Counted from the first letter of the stretch, positions 7,707 through 17,545 are shown. The stretch: 52,464 bases of DNA from Pseudomonadota bacterium (GCA_018242255.1 JAFECH010000001.1:1-52464); one strand, 5' to 3'. The notes: generated from the sequence alone by a model not told the origin. Translations and numbers: made by a program.

Positions 7707-8924
7707 TCAGCCTTTTTTGTTTGACGGCGCGGACGTGTTCGACGTCGACGGGGCGTTCGCCGGATTGGGCTTTTCCTTGACGTTGACCTTGTCGCCGCTG
7801 TCGATACCGTCCGGCGGACTTTCGATCACGCGGTCTTCGGGTGCGAGGCCCGATGCAATCTCGACGGTCGCGCCACGGTCGCGGCCGATGGTGATGGATT
7901 TCAAGTTGACCTTATCGTCGGTTCCGACCGTTGCGACGCGCAGGCCCTCTTTATCGAAGATAATGGCGCTCGACGGAACGACCAGGACGTTGTGCTTGCT
8001 CCCGACTTTTAGGCGAACGCTTGCGTAGGCGCCCGGCATCAATTCCCCGGCCGCGTTATCGACGATGAGCTGCATGCGGGTCGTGCCGGAGGCCACGTCG
8101 ACGGCACCGGAAGAGGCTTCGACTTTCGCTTCGTAGGTTTTACCGGGCCGCTCGGGCACCGTTAAAGTGCCGACGGTTCCCTTCGGAATCATGGGCACGT
8201 AAGCCTGAGGCACGTTGACGTAGAGGCGCAGCTTGTGCACGTCGGCAACGACGAACATTTCCGAGCCCGTCGCGCTACCGGTGTTGATGAGGTTGCCGAC
8301 ATCGGTGTTTCGCACCGTGACGATGCCGTCGAAGGGCGCCACTATGCGCTTGTATTCCGTCAATGCCTTCAGCCGATCGACGTTGGCCTGCTCCGACTTC
8401 ACGAGCGCGTTTTTTGCGTCCAGATCAGCCTTCTTTTCGTCTGCCGCCTGATGCGTGACGTAGTTGCTCGGCAACAGGGCCTGATAGCGCTCGTTCGTGA
8501 CCTTAGCGAGCGCAGCGTTGGCCTTGGCGTTGACGAGATCGGATTCGGCCTGCGACAGCTGCTGATCGAGATCTGGAGCGTCGATCGTTGCGAGCACGTC
8601 GCCCGTCTTTACATGCGAGCCGATATCGACTTTACGCGTTGCGACGTAACCGCTGACGCGCGCAAAAAGGGCCGCCTGGTAATAGGCGTCGAGACGGCCT
8701 GGAAGATCGAGGATGCCGATGCTCTGCTCGACCGCGGGCGCGGCTGCAGCTACCGTCGGCACAGCTCGTTCTGCTGCTTTGGTCGTCAGTTGCGCGACGC
8801 TCTGCTCGCGACTCTCGATTCCCGTGAAGGCTAGAAACGCAGCGCCGCCGATGAAGATGACCGTCACCAGGGGCATCTTCCAGCGTGAGCGCTGGCGCGG
8901 CTCCGCGGGCGTTTCAGGCAGCAT
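7707..8924 (-). CDS. RND efflux periplasmic adaptor subunit (HlyD/AcrA family)
   Basis: This 405-residue membrane-fusion protein has an N-terminal membrane anchor (about 16-33), a biotinyl-lipoyl-like half (ARVSGYVATRKVDIGSHVKTGD, about 88-109), a coiled-coil hairpin (about 115-180), the second lipoyl half (APFDGIVTVRNTDVGNLI, about 196-213), a beta-barrel domain (about 225-310) and a membrane-proximal domain. It should link the RND pump to an outer-membrane channel. Its start overlaps the pump's stop by 11 bp, which shows translational coupling. The C-terminal tail is Asn/Ser/Pro-rich. No outer-membrane factor gene is adjacent. Confidence 0.93.
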   Translation of the reverse strand: MLPETPAEPRQRSRWKMPLVTVIFIGGAAFLAFTGIESREQSVAQLTTKAAERAVPTVAAAAPAVEQSIGILDLPGRLDAYYQAALFARVSGYVATRKVDIGSHVKTGDVLATIDAPDLDQQLSQAESDLVNAKANAALAKVTNERYQALLPSNYVTHQAADEKKADLDAKNALVKSEQANVDRLKALTEYKRIVAPFDGIVTVRNTDVGNLINTGSATGSEMFVVADVHKLRLYVNVPQAYVPMIPKGTVGTLTVPERPGKTYEAKVEASSGAVDVASGTTRMQLIVDNAAGELMPGAYASVRLKVGSKHNVLVVPSSAIIFDKEGLRVATVGTDDKVNLKSITIGRDRGATVEIASGLAPEDRVIESPPDGIDSGDKVNVKEKPNPANAPSTSNTSAPSNKKG

Positions 8925-11900
8925 GGAATTCTCCAGGGATTGCGCCGTGCGGTGACGAAGCGTTTGAGGTCCGGCGTTTGTGGATCAGGCTAAATATGAC
9001 CGGCACGATAAACAGGGTCGCGGCGGTTGCGAAAATAAGGCCGCCGATGACGGCGCGGCCGAGCGGGGCATTCTGCTCGCCGCCTTCACCCAGTCCGAGC
9101 GCCATCGGCGCCATGCCGATGACCATCGCGAGTGCGGTCATCAGGACGGGGCGAATACGTACGAAGCCGGATTCGAGAGCGGCGAGGATTGGATCGCCGT
9201 GGTCGGCCAACCGTTCGCGGGCGAAACTCACGACGAGCACGGCGTTCGCGGTCGCGACGCCCATACACATGATCGCGCCGGTGAGGGCGGGCACTGATAG
9301 AGTCGTTCCGGTGAGGAACAACATCCAGATGATGCCGACCAGGGCGGCCGGAAGCGCCATGATGATTACCAAGGGGTCGCCCCAAGATTGGAAGTTGACC
9401 ACGATCAGCAAGTATATAAGCACGATCGCGCCAAGGAGACCGAACAACATTCCCGCATAGGCGCTATTCATCGTCTTGACCTGGCCCAGCATGACTGCGG
9501 TCGCGCCCTTGGGAAGCTCGCTCTTCGTGGCGTTGAGAACTTTCTGAATGTCGCTCGCAACAGCTCCCAAATCGCGACCCTCAGTCGTCGTTAAAATCTG
9601 AACCATGGGCTGGATGTCGTACTGCGATACGACCGCGTTCGTGACGGACCGTTTGAAATTCGCAACGGCTCCGAGAATCTGCGGCGCGGCGGAGTCGTTG
9701 GCGGCGGTGATCGGCAGATTTTGCAGCGACGTCAGCGTGTCGAGCTTGTACTGCGGCGTCTGGATGACGATCGGATACTGGACGCCATTCTTCGGATTGA
9801 GCCAGAAGGCAGGGTTTTCCTGTCCCGTGCCGGCAAGGCTCGCGCCAAGGCTCTGGGTCACATCGCGCTCGGTCACCCCGACATATTGCGCGCGAGAACG
9901 ATCGACGTCGATGTCGAAGCCGGGGTTGCGGCGCGATTGCTGAATGCGAGCATCGGCGACGCCCGCGATCATCTTGATCTGTCGTAAGATCTTCTGCGCA
10001 TAGTCGAATGCGCCGTCGAGATCCTTGCCTCGGATCTGAAGATCGATCGGCGTCGGGGCGCCGAAGTTCAGAATTTGGCTGACGATGTCCGCCGGCAGGA
10101 AAGAGAACGTGGCGCCGGGAAACTCTCTTGGTAGCGCGGTGCGAAGTTCTTTCACGTATTCGGCGGTCGGTCCGTGGCCTTCCTTAAGAGCGATCTGGAT
10201 GTCTCCATCCTGGGGGCCGATCATGCCGGTGTTGTTATAGGTCGTGTTGATGCCGCTGATCGGCATGCCGATGTTGTCGACCATCACCTCGATCTGGTCG
10301 GAGGGGATGACGTCGCGAATGGCATCCTGAATTTTTGCGAATTCATGCGCGCTTTCCTCGACACGGGTTCCGATTGGGAGACGAACGTGCATCAGGATCT
10401 GGCCGGCATCTACCGCCGGGAAGAAATTTCTGCCGAGATACGGGGCCAGCAAGAACGATGACCCGATGAAGCCGAACGAAATGACCAGCATAATTGCGCG
10501 ATGGGTAAGTGCGCCCTCCAATAGGCCGCGGTAGGCGACGCGGAATTTCTCGAAGCCATGTTCGAAGCCACGCTGAATGAGGAGGAACGGATTTCGCGTC
10601 GGCCTTTCGTGCGCGTCGTGGTCATGCGGCTTCAGCAGATACTTGGCCATCGTCGGTACGAGAGTTCGCGATAGAATAAACGACGATACCATCGCGAACA
10701 TGACCGCTTCGGCCATCGGTACGAACAGGAAGCGCGCGACGCCTTCGAGAAAGAACATCGGCACGAAGACGATACAGATACAAAGCATCGACACGAAAGC
10801 GGGGGTAGCGATCTGATCGGCGCCATCGAGAATGGCTGTTTCGACGTCCTTTCCCTGCTCCAGGTGATAGTTGATGTTTTCGATCGTCACGGTCGCTTCG
10901 TCGACCAGGATGCCGACTGCGAGAGCCAAGCCGCCGAGCGTCATGATGTTCAGGGTTTCGCCAAGCGCGGACAGCATCGCGATGGATGAGAGAACGGCGA
11001 GGGGAATTGAGGTCGCGATGATGATCGTCGAGCGGATGCTGCCAAGGAAAAGCAGGATCATCACGCTGGTCAAAGCGGCCGCCAGAACGCCCTCGTGTAT
11101 GACGTTATTGACCGCGCCGCGAACGAACACGGACTGATCGCCGAGGTAAGAAAACGTCAAAGCGTCGGGCAGGCCGGGCTTGATTTCATTCACCTTGTCC
11201 TTGATGCCCTGAATGATATCGAGCGTGGAAATCGCGCCGTTTTTCAAGACGGTCAGCAACACCGAGCGATTGCCATCGACGTGCACGATGTTTTGTTGCG
11301 GCGGGTTGCCGTCGCGGATGTGGGCCACGTCACGGATGTAGACCATCGCGCCGTTGACGGCTTTGATCGGTAGGTCTCCCAAATCTTTGAGCGCGGACGG
11401 CGCGTTATTGAGCTGCATCACGTATTCCGTCGCACCGATTTTCTGGGTGCCGGCCGGGTTGATCAGGTTCTGCGCAGCGAGAGCGGTTTGCACGTCTTGT
11501 GCCGAAAGGCCCTTGGCATGCAGCAGGGCGTTATCGAGGTCGATTTGGATCTGGCGCGTCTTGCCGCCAAAGGGAAACGGTATGGCGGCGCCCGGGACCG
11601 TCACGAGACGGATGCGAACCTGGTTCATGCCGAGATCGAAAAGGCGCTGCTCGGTCAGGCCGTCGCCCCCGAGCGCAAGTTGCATGATCGGGACAGTCGA
11701 GGCGCTGTAATTCAAGATCAGTGGCGGGTTGGTGCCCGGCGGCATCTGGCGCAGCATCGTCTGCGATATCGCGGTCACCTGCGCGTTGGCGACGCTGATA
11801 TCGACCGACGGGTGAAAGAAGATTTTGACGACGCCAATGCCGTTGTAGGAATTCGCCTCGATATGATCGATGTCGTTGACGGTTGTGGTGAGCGCGCGCT

Positions 11901-12105
11901 GGAAGGGAGTCACCATGCGCCCGGACAATTGATCCGGCGGGAGACCGGTATATTGCCAAACGGTTGCAATGACCGGGATGCGAATATCGGGAAAGATATC
12001 GATTGGCGTGCGAAGTGCGGCAAGCCCGCCCGTCAGCAGAATAAGCAGCGCGAGCACGACGAACGTGTACGGTAACCGCAACGCGATTCGTACCAGTGCA
12101 GCCAT
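8914..12105 (-). CDS. RND family efflux transporter permease
   Basis: At 1063 residues this is the normal length for an AcrB/CzcA-type inner-membrane pump with twelve transmembrane helices and two large periplasmic loops. TM1 is at about 10-30. The TM4 segment GILVDEATVTIENI carries the acidic proton-relay position (Asp-Glu, where AcrB has Asp-Asp). The second half contains PALVGIIWMLFLTGTTLSVPALTGAIMC-type helices. It uses the proton gradient to export small molecules. The substrate is not predictable, although the sequence is neither clearly HAE1 nor heavy-metal type. It is the first gene of a two-gene operon, divergent from a LysR gene. Confidence 0.95.
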   Translation of the reverse strand: MAALVRIALRLPYTFVVLALLILLTGGLAALRTPIDIFPDIRIPVIATVWQYTGLPPDQLSGRMVTPFQRALTTTVNDIDHIEANSYNGIGVVKIFFHPSVDISVANAQVTAISQTMLRQMPPGTNPPLILNYSASTVPIMQLALGGDGLTEQRLFDLGMNQVRIRLVTVPGAAIPFPFGGKTRQIQIDLDNALLHAKGLSAQDVQTALAAQNLINPAGTQKIGATEYVMQLNNAPSALKDLGDLPIKAVNGAMVYIRDVAHIRDGNPPQQNIVHVDGNRSVLLTVLKNGAISTLDIIQGIKDKVNEIKPGLPDALTFSYLGDQSVFVRGAVNNVIHEGVLAAALTSVMILLFLGSIRSTIIIATSIPLAVLSSIAMLSALGETLNIMTLGGLALAVGILVDEATVTIENINYHLEQGKDVETAILDGADQIATPAFVSMLCICIVFVPMFFLEGVARFLFVPMAEAVMFAMVSSFILSRTLVPTMAKYLLKPHDHDAHERPTRNPFLLIQRGFEHGFEKFRVAYRGLLEGALTHRAIMLVISFGFIGSSFLLAPYLGRNFFPAVDAGQILMHVRLPIGTRVEESAHEFAKIQDAIRDVIPSDQIEVMVDNIGMPISGINTTYNNTGMIGPQDGDIQIALKEGHGPTAEYVKELRTALPREFPGATFSFLPADIVSQILNFGAPTPIDLQIRGKDLDGAFDYAQKILRQIKMIAGVADARIQQSRRNPGFDIDVDRSRAQYVGVTERDVTQSLGASLAGTGQENPAFWLNPKNGVQYPIVIQTPQYKLDTLTSLQNLPITAANDSAAPQILGAVANFKRSVTNAVVSQYDIQPMVQILTTTEGRDLGAVASDIQKVLNATKSELPKGATAVMLGQVKTMNSAYAGMLFGLLGAIVLIYLLIVVNFQSWGDPLVIIMALPAALVGIIWMLFLTGTTLSVPALTGAIMCMGVATANAVLVVSFARERLADHGDPILAALESGFVRIRPVLMTALAMVIGMAPMALGLGEGGEQNAPLGRAVIGGLIFATAATLFIVPVIFSLIHKRRTSNASSPHGAIPGEFHAA

Positions 12106-12331
12106 AGTTCCGAATTCTCCACATCGCCGGCTCTGACAGATGGAGCCTAGCCGGCGCCCCGGTCGTTAACTGGCGGACCGGAAGGCTTCCGTTTGTAAAA
12201 TCGCAAAACTCGACGCGACGAAACCGCACGTCATGCGGTGGGATTACTTTTTTCTGGCCGTCCTTTCATCCTCAAGGCGCGGCCCGATTAAACGCCGGGT
12301 TCAAGATTTGAGGGATTGCCAGCAATCTGTC

Positions 12332-12355
12332 CAATAGTATGTTGGAATGCTATTG
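12332..12355. promoter_or_regulatory. Palindrome upstream of lysR, likely regulator operator
   Basis: CAATAGTAT (12332-12340) and ATGCTATTG (12347-12355) form a 9-6-9 inverted repeat with one mismatch. It lies 37 bases before the LysR start and in the shared region with the divergent RND operon. The position fits LysR-type autoregulation, which is inferred here. Confidence 0.6.
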
Positions 12356-12392
12356 TTTCGTAATGGCGATTAATCGCAGATGGCTTTGAACC

Positions 12393-13316
12393 ATGGACCT
12401 CAGACAGCTCGAACATTTCGTTGCGGCCGCGGATGAACAGCATTTCACGCGGGCGGCGCGGAAAGTAAACATTGTTCAGTCTGGTCTTTCTGCGTCGATC
12501 CGGGCACTGGAGCAGGAGATGGGGGCACCGCTGTTCGTGCGGACAACGCGCAAGGTGGAACTGACTGTTGCGGGGCGCGTGCTTTACGAGAAGGCGCAAG
12601 ACATCATCGCCGGGATCAAAGAGGCGCGGCGGGCCGTGGCGGCCATCAACGGCCTGGAGCGGGGGACGCTCAGCGTCGGAACGTGCGGCAGCCTGCACGC
12701 CTTCTTCGATCTGCCGCAGCTTTTAGGCGAATTTCACGCCCTCCATCCGAGCGTTGAAATCAAGCTTTGCCACGGCACGGCGACCAAGCTGATGGAGTCG
12801 GTCAAGGACGGCAGTGTCGATATTGGATTTTTTCCGCTCTACGAGAAGAGCCGCGAGATCGTCACGATCCCGATTGCATCGGATCAACTTGTTGTCGTTC
12901 ACCCGATGGGACATCCGATTGCGGCGCGCGAGAACGTGTCGCTCGAAAGTCTGGCCGACGAGACGTTCGTCGATTTTCAGCCGGAGAAGGGAACGCGCAA
13001 GATCGTCGATCGCGCGTTCGGAAGCATCAACGCCTCACGTAAGTGCGTGCTTGAGGTCGGCGACATTCAAGTGCTGCTCGATCTTGTCGCTTATGGTTTC
13101 GGGATAGCACTGGTTCCCAAGACGTTTGCTTGCGCGCGCGTTGCGGCTGCGAAGGCACCTAAGCTCGGAATAGTGACACTCAAGAAGCCCGCAATCGCCT
13201 GGGAACTCGTGGCGGCATGTAGTGGCCGGGCGGGCGTTGCTCAGACGCGCAATCCGACCGTCGCCGCCTTTACGAAGCTCGTCGACAAAATTCGCGCGGA
13301 TGCCGTAGCGGCTTAA
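12393..13316 (+). CDS. LysR-family transcriptional regulator
   Basis: This 307-residue protein has the LysR winged-helix DNA-binding domain (about 1-60: DLRQLEHFVAAADEQHFTRAA, then NIVQSGLSASIRALEQEMG) and a periplasmic-binding-like effector domain (about 90-300). It is divergent from the RND operon, 287 bp away, and is probably its local regulator, with the palindrome at 12332-12355 as candidate binding site. The effector is unknown. The gene runs tail to tail into the channel gene, with only three bases between the two stop codons. Confidence 0.92.
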   Translation: MDLRQLEHFVAAADEQHFTRAARKVNIVQSGLSASIRALEQEMGAPLFVRTTRKVELTVAGRVLYEKAQDIIAGIKEARRAVAAINGLERGTLSVGTCGSLHAFFDLPQLLGEFHALHPSVEIKLCHGTATKLMESVKDGSVDIGFFPLYEKSREIVTIPIASDQLVVVHPMGHPIAARENVSLESLADETFVDFQPEKGTRKIVDRAFGSINASRKCVLEVGDIQVLLDLVAYGFGIALVPKTFACARVAAAKAPKLGIVTLKKPAIAWELVAACSGRAGVAQTRNPTVAAFTKLVDKIRADAVAA

Positions 13317-13319
13317 GCT

Positions 13320-13338
13320 TCAGGCGATGCTCGCCTGA
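13320..13338. terminator. Palindrome at the junction of two convergent genes
   Basis: TCAGGCGA (13320-13327) and TCGCCTGA (13331-13338) pair perfectly around three bases. The hairpin includes the stop codon of the channel gene and sits just after the LysR stop, so it may end lysR transcription. There is no T-tract. Confidence 0.4.
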
Positions 13339-15656
13339 TATACATAGTAGGCCATCGCTACCGTCATCGCCGGAATGAGGGCGATGTGCAGGAATGCGAG
13401 CCCTTTCTTCAGCCAACCAATAGGCTCGATGCGTCTGTTTACCCGCGCGATCGTGATGGCGATGATGACGCTCAGAACGAGATACGTGAACAAGAACAGG
13501 CGATCGGAGAGCGTTTCGATATTGGCGTCGAGCTTCGGTAAGGCGAGATAGAGTGCGACTGCCGAAAGCAAAGCTGTTACCTGAATCGTCACGATCGCCT
13601 CGAAGTGATGCGTCGAAATGAAAATCGACAGATAGGCGATGAACAGGATGAAGCCCAACGGCACGACGACGCGGAGGATGTAGTCCGTCGTCTGCCGCTT
13701 CATCAGCCATACGAAACTCGCCTTGTAAAAAGGTACGACGCTTGGTTCGAGCGTTTGCGCATCGATGGTGCGGACGAAATCCTCGTCGTAGCCGACATAC
13801 TTGTCCTTGGGGTCCCAGCCATCGACCTTGACCGACTTATCGCGCAGACTGGCGGGGGGTGGTTGCACGATGAATGCCGCGTTGCCGTGCTTGGGCTGAA
13901 TGTCGATTGAAAAACGCTGCGTGTCGAAGGGATAGTTTCTCAGGTTGGGTGAATAGAGGAATTTGCCCGTCACCTGATAGATTTTCATGTGGTCAGGGTA
14001 GGCGTCGCTCTTGCTGCCGTCGTGGATCGGCTGGATCGTTATCTCTCGATTGTTAGATCCCGGATCAAGATAGGCATTCGAGAATTCGATCTGATCGATC
14101 GACGCGCCGTTGCTATCGTTCATTGAGATGTAGAAGTCGGCGAGAAATGTTTGATTGTTGTCGTCGATCTGGTCAGCGTGAATGAGATCGATATCGGCAT
14201 ACAGTGTGTCGATGCGCTTCATAACGTTGCTGCGAAGGCGTATAAACTGGAATGGAGCCAATTGGGCGTGCTGAACTCCGCGCGGCAGCTTAACGATGAG
14301 AGGCGCGCGAGCAGCGGCGCGTGATCCCGGCCTAAATGACCAGTTGCCGAACCGGCCGCTGAAAATGCCTCTGCCGGCTGCATATGTTGTGCCCAGTTCG
14401 TTGACGATGAAATCGCGAAGCGCGGAGACGTTGGCGGCAGCGGGTGCCGACCGCGCAGCTTCGGCGATGAGACGGATCATGTCGGCATAGCGCATCGCTG
14501 TTTGCAGCGCTCGCATGTTTTCGTCGTCGAGTGGATTCGGCGGAAGATCGTCATCACGAAGTTTACATGTTCCGTCTTTCCAACCCGGCGCGGAGTCGTT
14601 TTTTGGGCCTTCGAAGACCCAGTATTCGGGATGGATCGACGTCAGTAGCAGGTCGCGGAGGCGTTCGCTGTAGACGTCGGGAAAACCATCAAATGCCAGC
14701 AAATAGATGTCGTTGGGATAGCTGCCGTTGCCTTTGGCGGTCAGGACGTCTGCACGTCCGGTAACGAATAATGGTGGCGTGTATCCCGCAGCCTTGAATA
14801 GCTTCAAGACATCCTTGATGCGTTTGCTGCCGATCGAGAGGAAAACCAGCTCCGGGGCTTTGGCTTTTAGCTCATCGACGGTCGCGGCGATATCGTCCGG
14901 GTTGAGCTTTTCGTTCGTGAGCTTGAGACGGCGGTCGGAAACGACAGCGTCGTCGCCAAGAAATTTCTTCACCGAATCTCCGAGATTGGCGCTGAAGACG
15001 TTGTCCTGCAATCCGACGAACGCGACTTTCGTGTATTTCATCTCCTTGATGAATGCCGTGATGACTGGCATCCGCTCTTCGTCTTCCGACGGGCGCGTCG
15101 TGAAAACAGACGGGTAGTTGGTGATAAGGCTCGCGACAGAGATGTCGGACAGGAACGGAATGCCGCTTGCAGTCAGCGCCTTGCCGTCGGCGTCAAGCGC
15201 TGCCTTGGAGCGCGTCGAGTTCGTCATGCCGATCATGCCTACGGTCTGAGGATCGGCGATAGCTTCGGCGAGATTTGCCGCGGCGCGTTGCACGTCGCCC
15301 TTGTCATCGTAAAGGCTGACCGTGAGCTTTCGGCCGGCAATGCCCCCAGTGCGATTGATATAATTCTGCGCAAGCGTGGCGATGCGCTTGATCGCGGTGA
15401 CGATGCCGCTGTCGTAGCAATCATCGGTGTTTGACGAAAAGAAGATCGGAACGGAAACTGGCGGTCGCTGCGCAGCGTCGGCTTCATCGACGGCTTGCAC
15501 TGCGGCAGGAGCTGTACTGGGACCGATGCAAAGCACGAGCATCAGTGCAACGATGCCAGCCAGACGCTGTAATGGACGTTGCCCCAATGCGCGCGCGTAA
15601 AGTCTCAACCCCGCAATTGTCACGTCGCCCACCCCAATTTCATAAGACCGGAACAT
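13320..15656 (-). CDS. Periplasmic binding protein domain fused to a pentameric ligand-gated ion channel
   Basis: From the ATG at 15656 this is 778 residues. A signal or anchor segment (about 32-52) is followed by a type-1 periplasmic binding protein domain of the branched-chain amino acid/ANF-receptor class (about 66-445). Residues about 474-645 form a pLGIC extracellular domain: DLIHADQIDDNNQTFLADFY, then the pro-loop YPFDTQ at 575-580, with no flanking cysteines. The four channel helices follow: M1 about 658-682 (RVVVPLGFILFIAYLSIFI), M2 about 684-707 with Glu at -2', Thr at 2' and 6' and Leu at 9', M3 about 716-738, and M4 about 748-773. The M2 pattern resembles GLIC and predicts cation selectivity. 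Ligand and ion are unknown. The upstream GTG at 15689 is an alternative start. Confidence 0.88.
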   Translation of the reverse strand: MFRSYEIGVGDVTIAGLRLYARALGQRPLQRLAGIVALMLVLCIGPSTAPAAVQAVDEADAAQRPPVSVPIFFSSNTDDCYDSGIVTAIKRIATLAQNYINRTGGIAGRKLTVSLYDDKGDVQRAAANLAEAIADPQTVGMIGMTNSTRSKAALDADGKALTASGIPFLSDISVASLITNYPSVFTTRPSEDEERMPVITAFIKEMKYTKVAFVGLQDNVFSANLGDSVKKFLGDDAVVSDRRLKLTNEKLNPDDIAATVDELKAKAPELVFLSIGSKRIKDVLKLFKAAGYTPPLFVTGRADVLTAKGNGSYPNDIYLLAFDGFPDVYSERLRDLLLTSIHPEYWVFEGPKNDSAPGWKDGTCKLRDDDLPPNPLDDENMRALQTAMRYADMIRLIAEAARSAPAAANVSALRDFIVNELGTTYAAGRGIFSGRFGNWSFRPGSRAAARAPLIVKLPRGVQHAQLAPFQFIRLRSNVMKRIDTLYADIDLIHADQIDDNNQTFLADFYISMNDSNGASIDQIEFSNAYLDPGSNNREITIQPIHDGSKSDAYPDHMKIYQVTGKFLYSPNLRNYPFDTQRFSIDIQPKHGNAAFIVQPPPASLRDKSVKVDGWDPKDKYVGYDEDFVRTIDAQTLEPSVVPFYKASFVWLMKRQTTDYILRVVVPLGFILFIAYLSIFISTHHFEAIVTIQVTALLSAVALYLALPKLDANIETLSDRLFLFTYLVLSVIIAITIARVNRRIEPIGWLKKGLAFLHIALIPAMTVAMAYYVYQASIA

Positions 15657-15794
15657 CCGAATATTTTCCGGAAGTCCGACTTCCCTCACTTCAAGTGTCT
15701 CGTGCCCGTGAGACCATTATAAGTCCGGGCCAAAGAACGGAAGAATTTGGTTTGGATTAGGCCGGTCAGACTAGCTTGCCGCAATTCGGCGAAA

Positions 15795-16628
15795 TTAATC
15801 TTCGCACACGGAGTTCACGAGAAGGCCCGACAGAATCCAGCCCTGAAGATGTTGGGCGGCGCGTAGCGGTGCGCTTTCGGGGTCGTCGAAAATGGCTACG
15901 AGTTCGCACAAGCCGCCAAACGGAACGCCATTCATTGCCTCGGCCCACATCATGGCTTCTTCATCCGGCATGCGGCGGACTTTGGGTGTCGTCTGATGTC
16001 GCCAGACAATGATGCTTTCCGGCCGGGCGCGAGTCTCAACTGCAGGTGGTGTCTCGTTATTTTTTAGTGCTAGCCACAGCCCGTGCGCGTTGCTCATCAA
16101 GGCGAGGCGGCGGGCGGAAGGGTGGGGACAGAACACGAGGTCCGACCATCGCTCGGGCGGAACCGCGGCGAGGTCGGATAGCGCGAGCGGCTCGGTATCC
16201 GGGGCATCGAACGCATCGTTCAGCGCACGTTCCAGGGCTGCAAGCTCGCCAAGTTGGGCTGCATCGGTTCGAGTTTCCGAAAGAAAGTCGGGTAGGCGAT
16301 GAGAAAACCAGCGCGCATTCTGGTTTCGCGACGGGCAAGCTGCGACATAAGCCTTTGCGATCTCGTTGAAGGCCTCATCGCCGAGGTAGGCATAAAGCAG
16401 CGGATGATCGTTGCGGAGGACTTCGACAAGGCGGGCGACATAGGCGTGGCGATAGACGCCGAACAGGACGGTGCGGTCCGTGCGCGAATTGTCCAAAAGC
16501 TCGTTCAGCACCGCATCGTCACTTTGCATGACGGCACGCTGGAACGCCGCCTGCATTTCGCTCAGAGTAGGGGCAGGGGCCGGTTCAGCGCGCTCGGCTT
16601 TCTTTTCTGGTGCAATGGTGGGCGGCAT
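15795..16628 (-). CDS. bufC: BufC/HvfC-like partner protein (DUF2063)
   Basis: This 277-residue protein has the DUF2063 putative DNA-binding fold (about 24-120, with YRHAYVARLVEVLRNDHPLLYAYLGDEAFNEIAKAY), followed by a second domain (about 135-270). In bufferin and HvfA-type systems this protein pairs with the MNIO enzyme to present the precursor peptide for modification; despite the old domain name it is not thought to act on DNA. It starts 20 bp after the MNIO stop and is last in the operon. Family knowledge plus gene order support the role. Confidence 0.88.
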   Translation of the reverse strand: MPPTIAPEKKAERAEPAPAPTLSEMQAAFQRAVMQSDDAVLNELLDNSRTDRTVLFGVYRHAYVARLVEVLRNDHPLLYAYLGDEAFNEIAKAYVAACPSRNQNARWFSHRLPDFLSETRTDAAQLGELAALERALNDAFDAPDTEPLALSDLAAVPPERWSDLVFCPHPSARRLALMSNAHGLWLALKNNETPPAVETRARPESIIVWRHQTTPKVRRMPDEEAMMWAEAMNGVPFGGLCELVAIFDDPESAPLRAAQHLQGWILSGLLVNSVCED

Positions 16629-16648
16629 GAGGATCTCGATCGCTCCTG

Positions 16649-17527
16649 CTATGCAGAGAACACGTCTTCGGCCAGAAGGCGCGCCTTGCCGAGTTCTTCA
16701 AGCATGACGTCGAGCGGTGGTATGTCGTCATCGCGCTCGATGATCGTCGAGACGGGACCAAAGCGTTCGAGCGCGGCCTTATAAAGCGTCCAGACCTCGT
16801 CGCAGACGAGAGCGTCATGGGTGTCGATAATATGGGTCATGTTGTGCTCATGGCCCGCGAGATGAAACTGCACCACGCGATCGGCCGGAATTCCATCCAT
16901 GAACTCATACGGATCGTAGTCGTGGTTGAAGGCGCTGACGTAGACGTTGTTGACGTCGAAGACGAGCCAGCAGCCGGTCCGTTTCGTCATCTCGGCGATG
17001 AACTCCCATTCGGGCATTTCGGAGTTTCTGAACTGGACGTAGGACGAGACGTTCTCTAGCGCCAAGGGTCTTTTGAGATGATCCTGCACATGCTGAATGC
17101 GTGCCACAACGTGGTCGAGCGCTTCACGGGTATATGGGAACGGCAGCAGATCATGCAGGTTCACGCCGTGGACGCCCGTCCAGCAGAGGTGATCGGAAAC
17201 GAACACGGGTTCGGTGCGATCGGCGAGGGCTTTGAGCTGCTTGAGGTAGTCGGGATCGAATGGCGCGGTCGATGCGATCGAGAGCGATACGCCGTGCATG
17301 ACGATCGGATAGCGGGCGCGAATCTGATCGAGGATTTTCAGCGGTTGGCCGCCCGGCACCATGTAGTTTTCCGAAATGACCTCGAACCAGTCGAGGTCGG
17401 GGTCGCCGTTCAGGATGTCGGCATAGTGCTGGGACCGCAGGCCGAGGCCGTAGCCCAGGTATCGTGGCTTTCCCTGCGGCACGGGCCTCAGATCGGCGGC
17501 GGCTTTTGCTTTCGTTGCACCAAGCAT
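16649..17527 (-). CDS. bufB: MNIO family peptide-modifying enzyme (DUF692, BufB-like)
   Basis: This 292-residue TIM-barrel protein belongs to the multinuclear non-heme iron oxygenase family (DUF692). Candidate metal ligands are visible: His78 (VMHGVSLSI), His113 (SDHLCW), Glu159 (ALENVSSY), Asp191 with Asn194 (VFDVNNVYV), His222 and His226 (FHLAGH) and Glu264 (IIERDD). In bufferin clusters this enzyme converts precursor cysteines to heterocycles that bind copper. The gene lies between ccdA and the DUF2063 partner in a tight operon. No signal peptide is present, as expected for a cytoplasmic modification step. Confidence 0.92.
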   Translation of the reverse strand: MLGATKAKAAADLRPVPQGKPRYLGYGLGLRSQHYADILNGDPDLDWFEVISENYMVPGGQPLKILDQIRARYPIVMHGVSLSIASTAPFDPDYLKQLKALADRTEPVFVSDHLCWTGVHGVNLHDLLPFPYTREALDHVVARIQHVQDHLKRPLALENVSSYVQFRNSEMPEWEFIAEMTKRTGCWLVFDVNNVYVSAFNHDYDPYEFMDGIPADRVVQFHLAGHEHNMTHIIDTHDALVCDEVWTLYKAALERFGPVSTIIERDDDIPPLDVMLEELGKARLLAEDVFSA

Positions 17528-17545
17528 GACGAAATTCCTTTTGTC

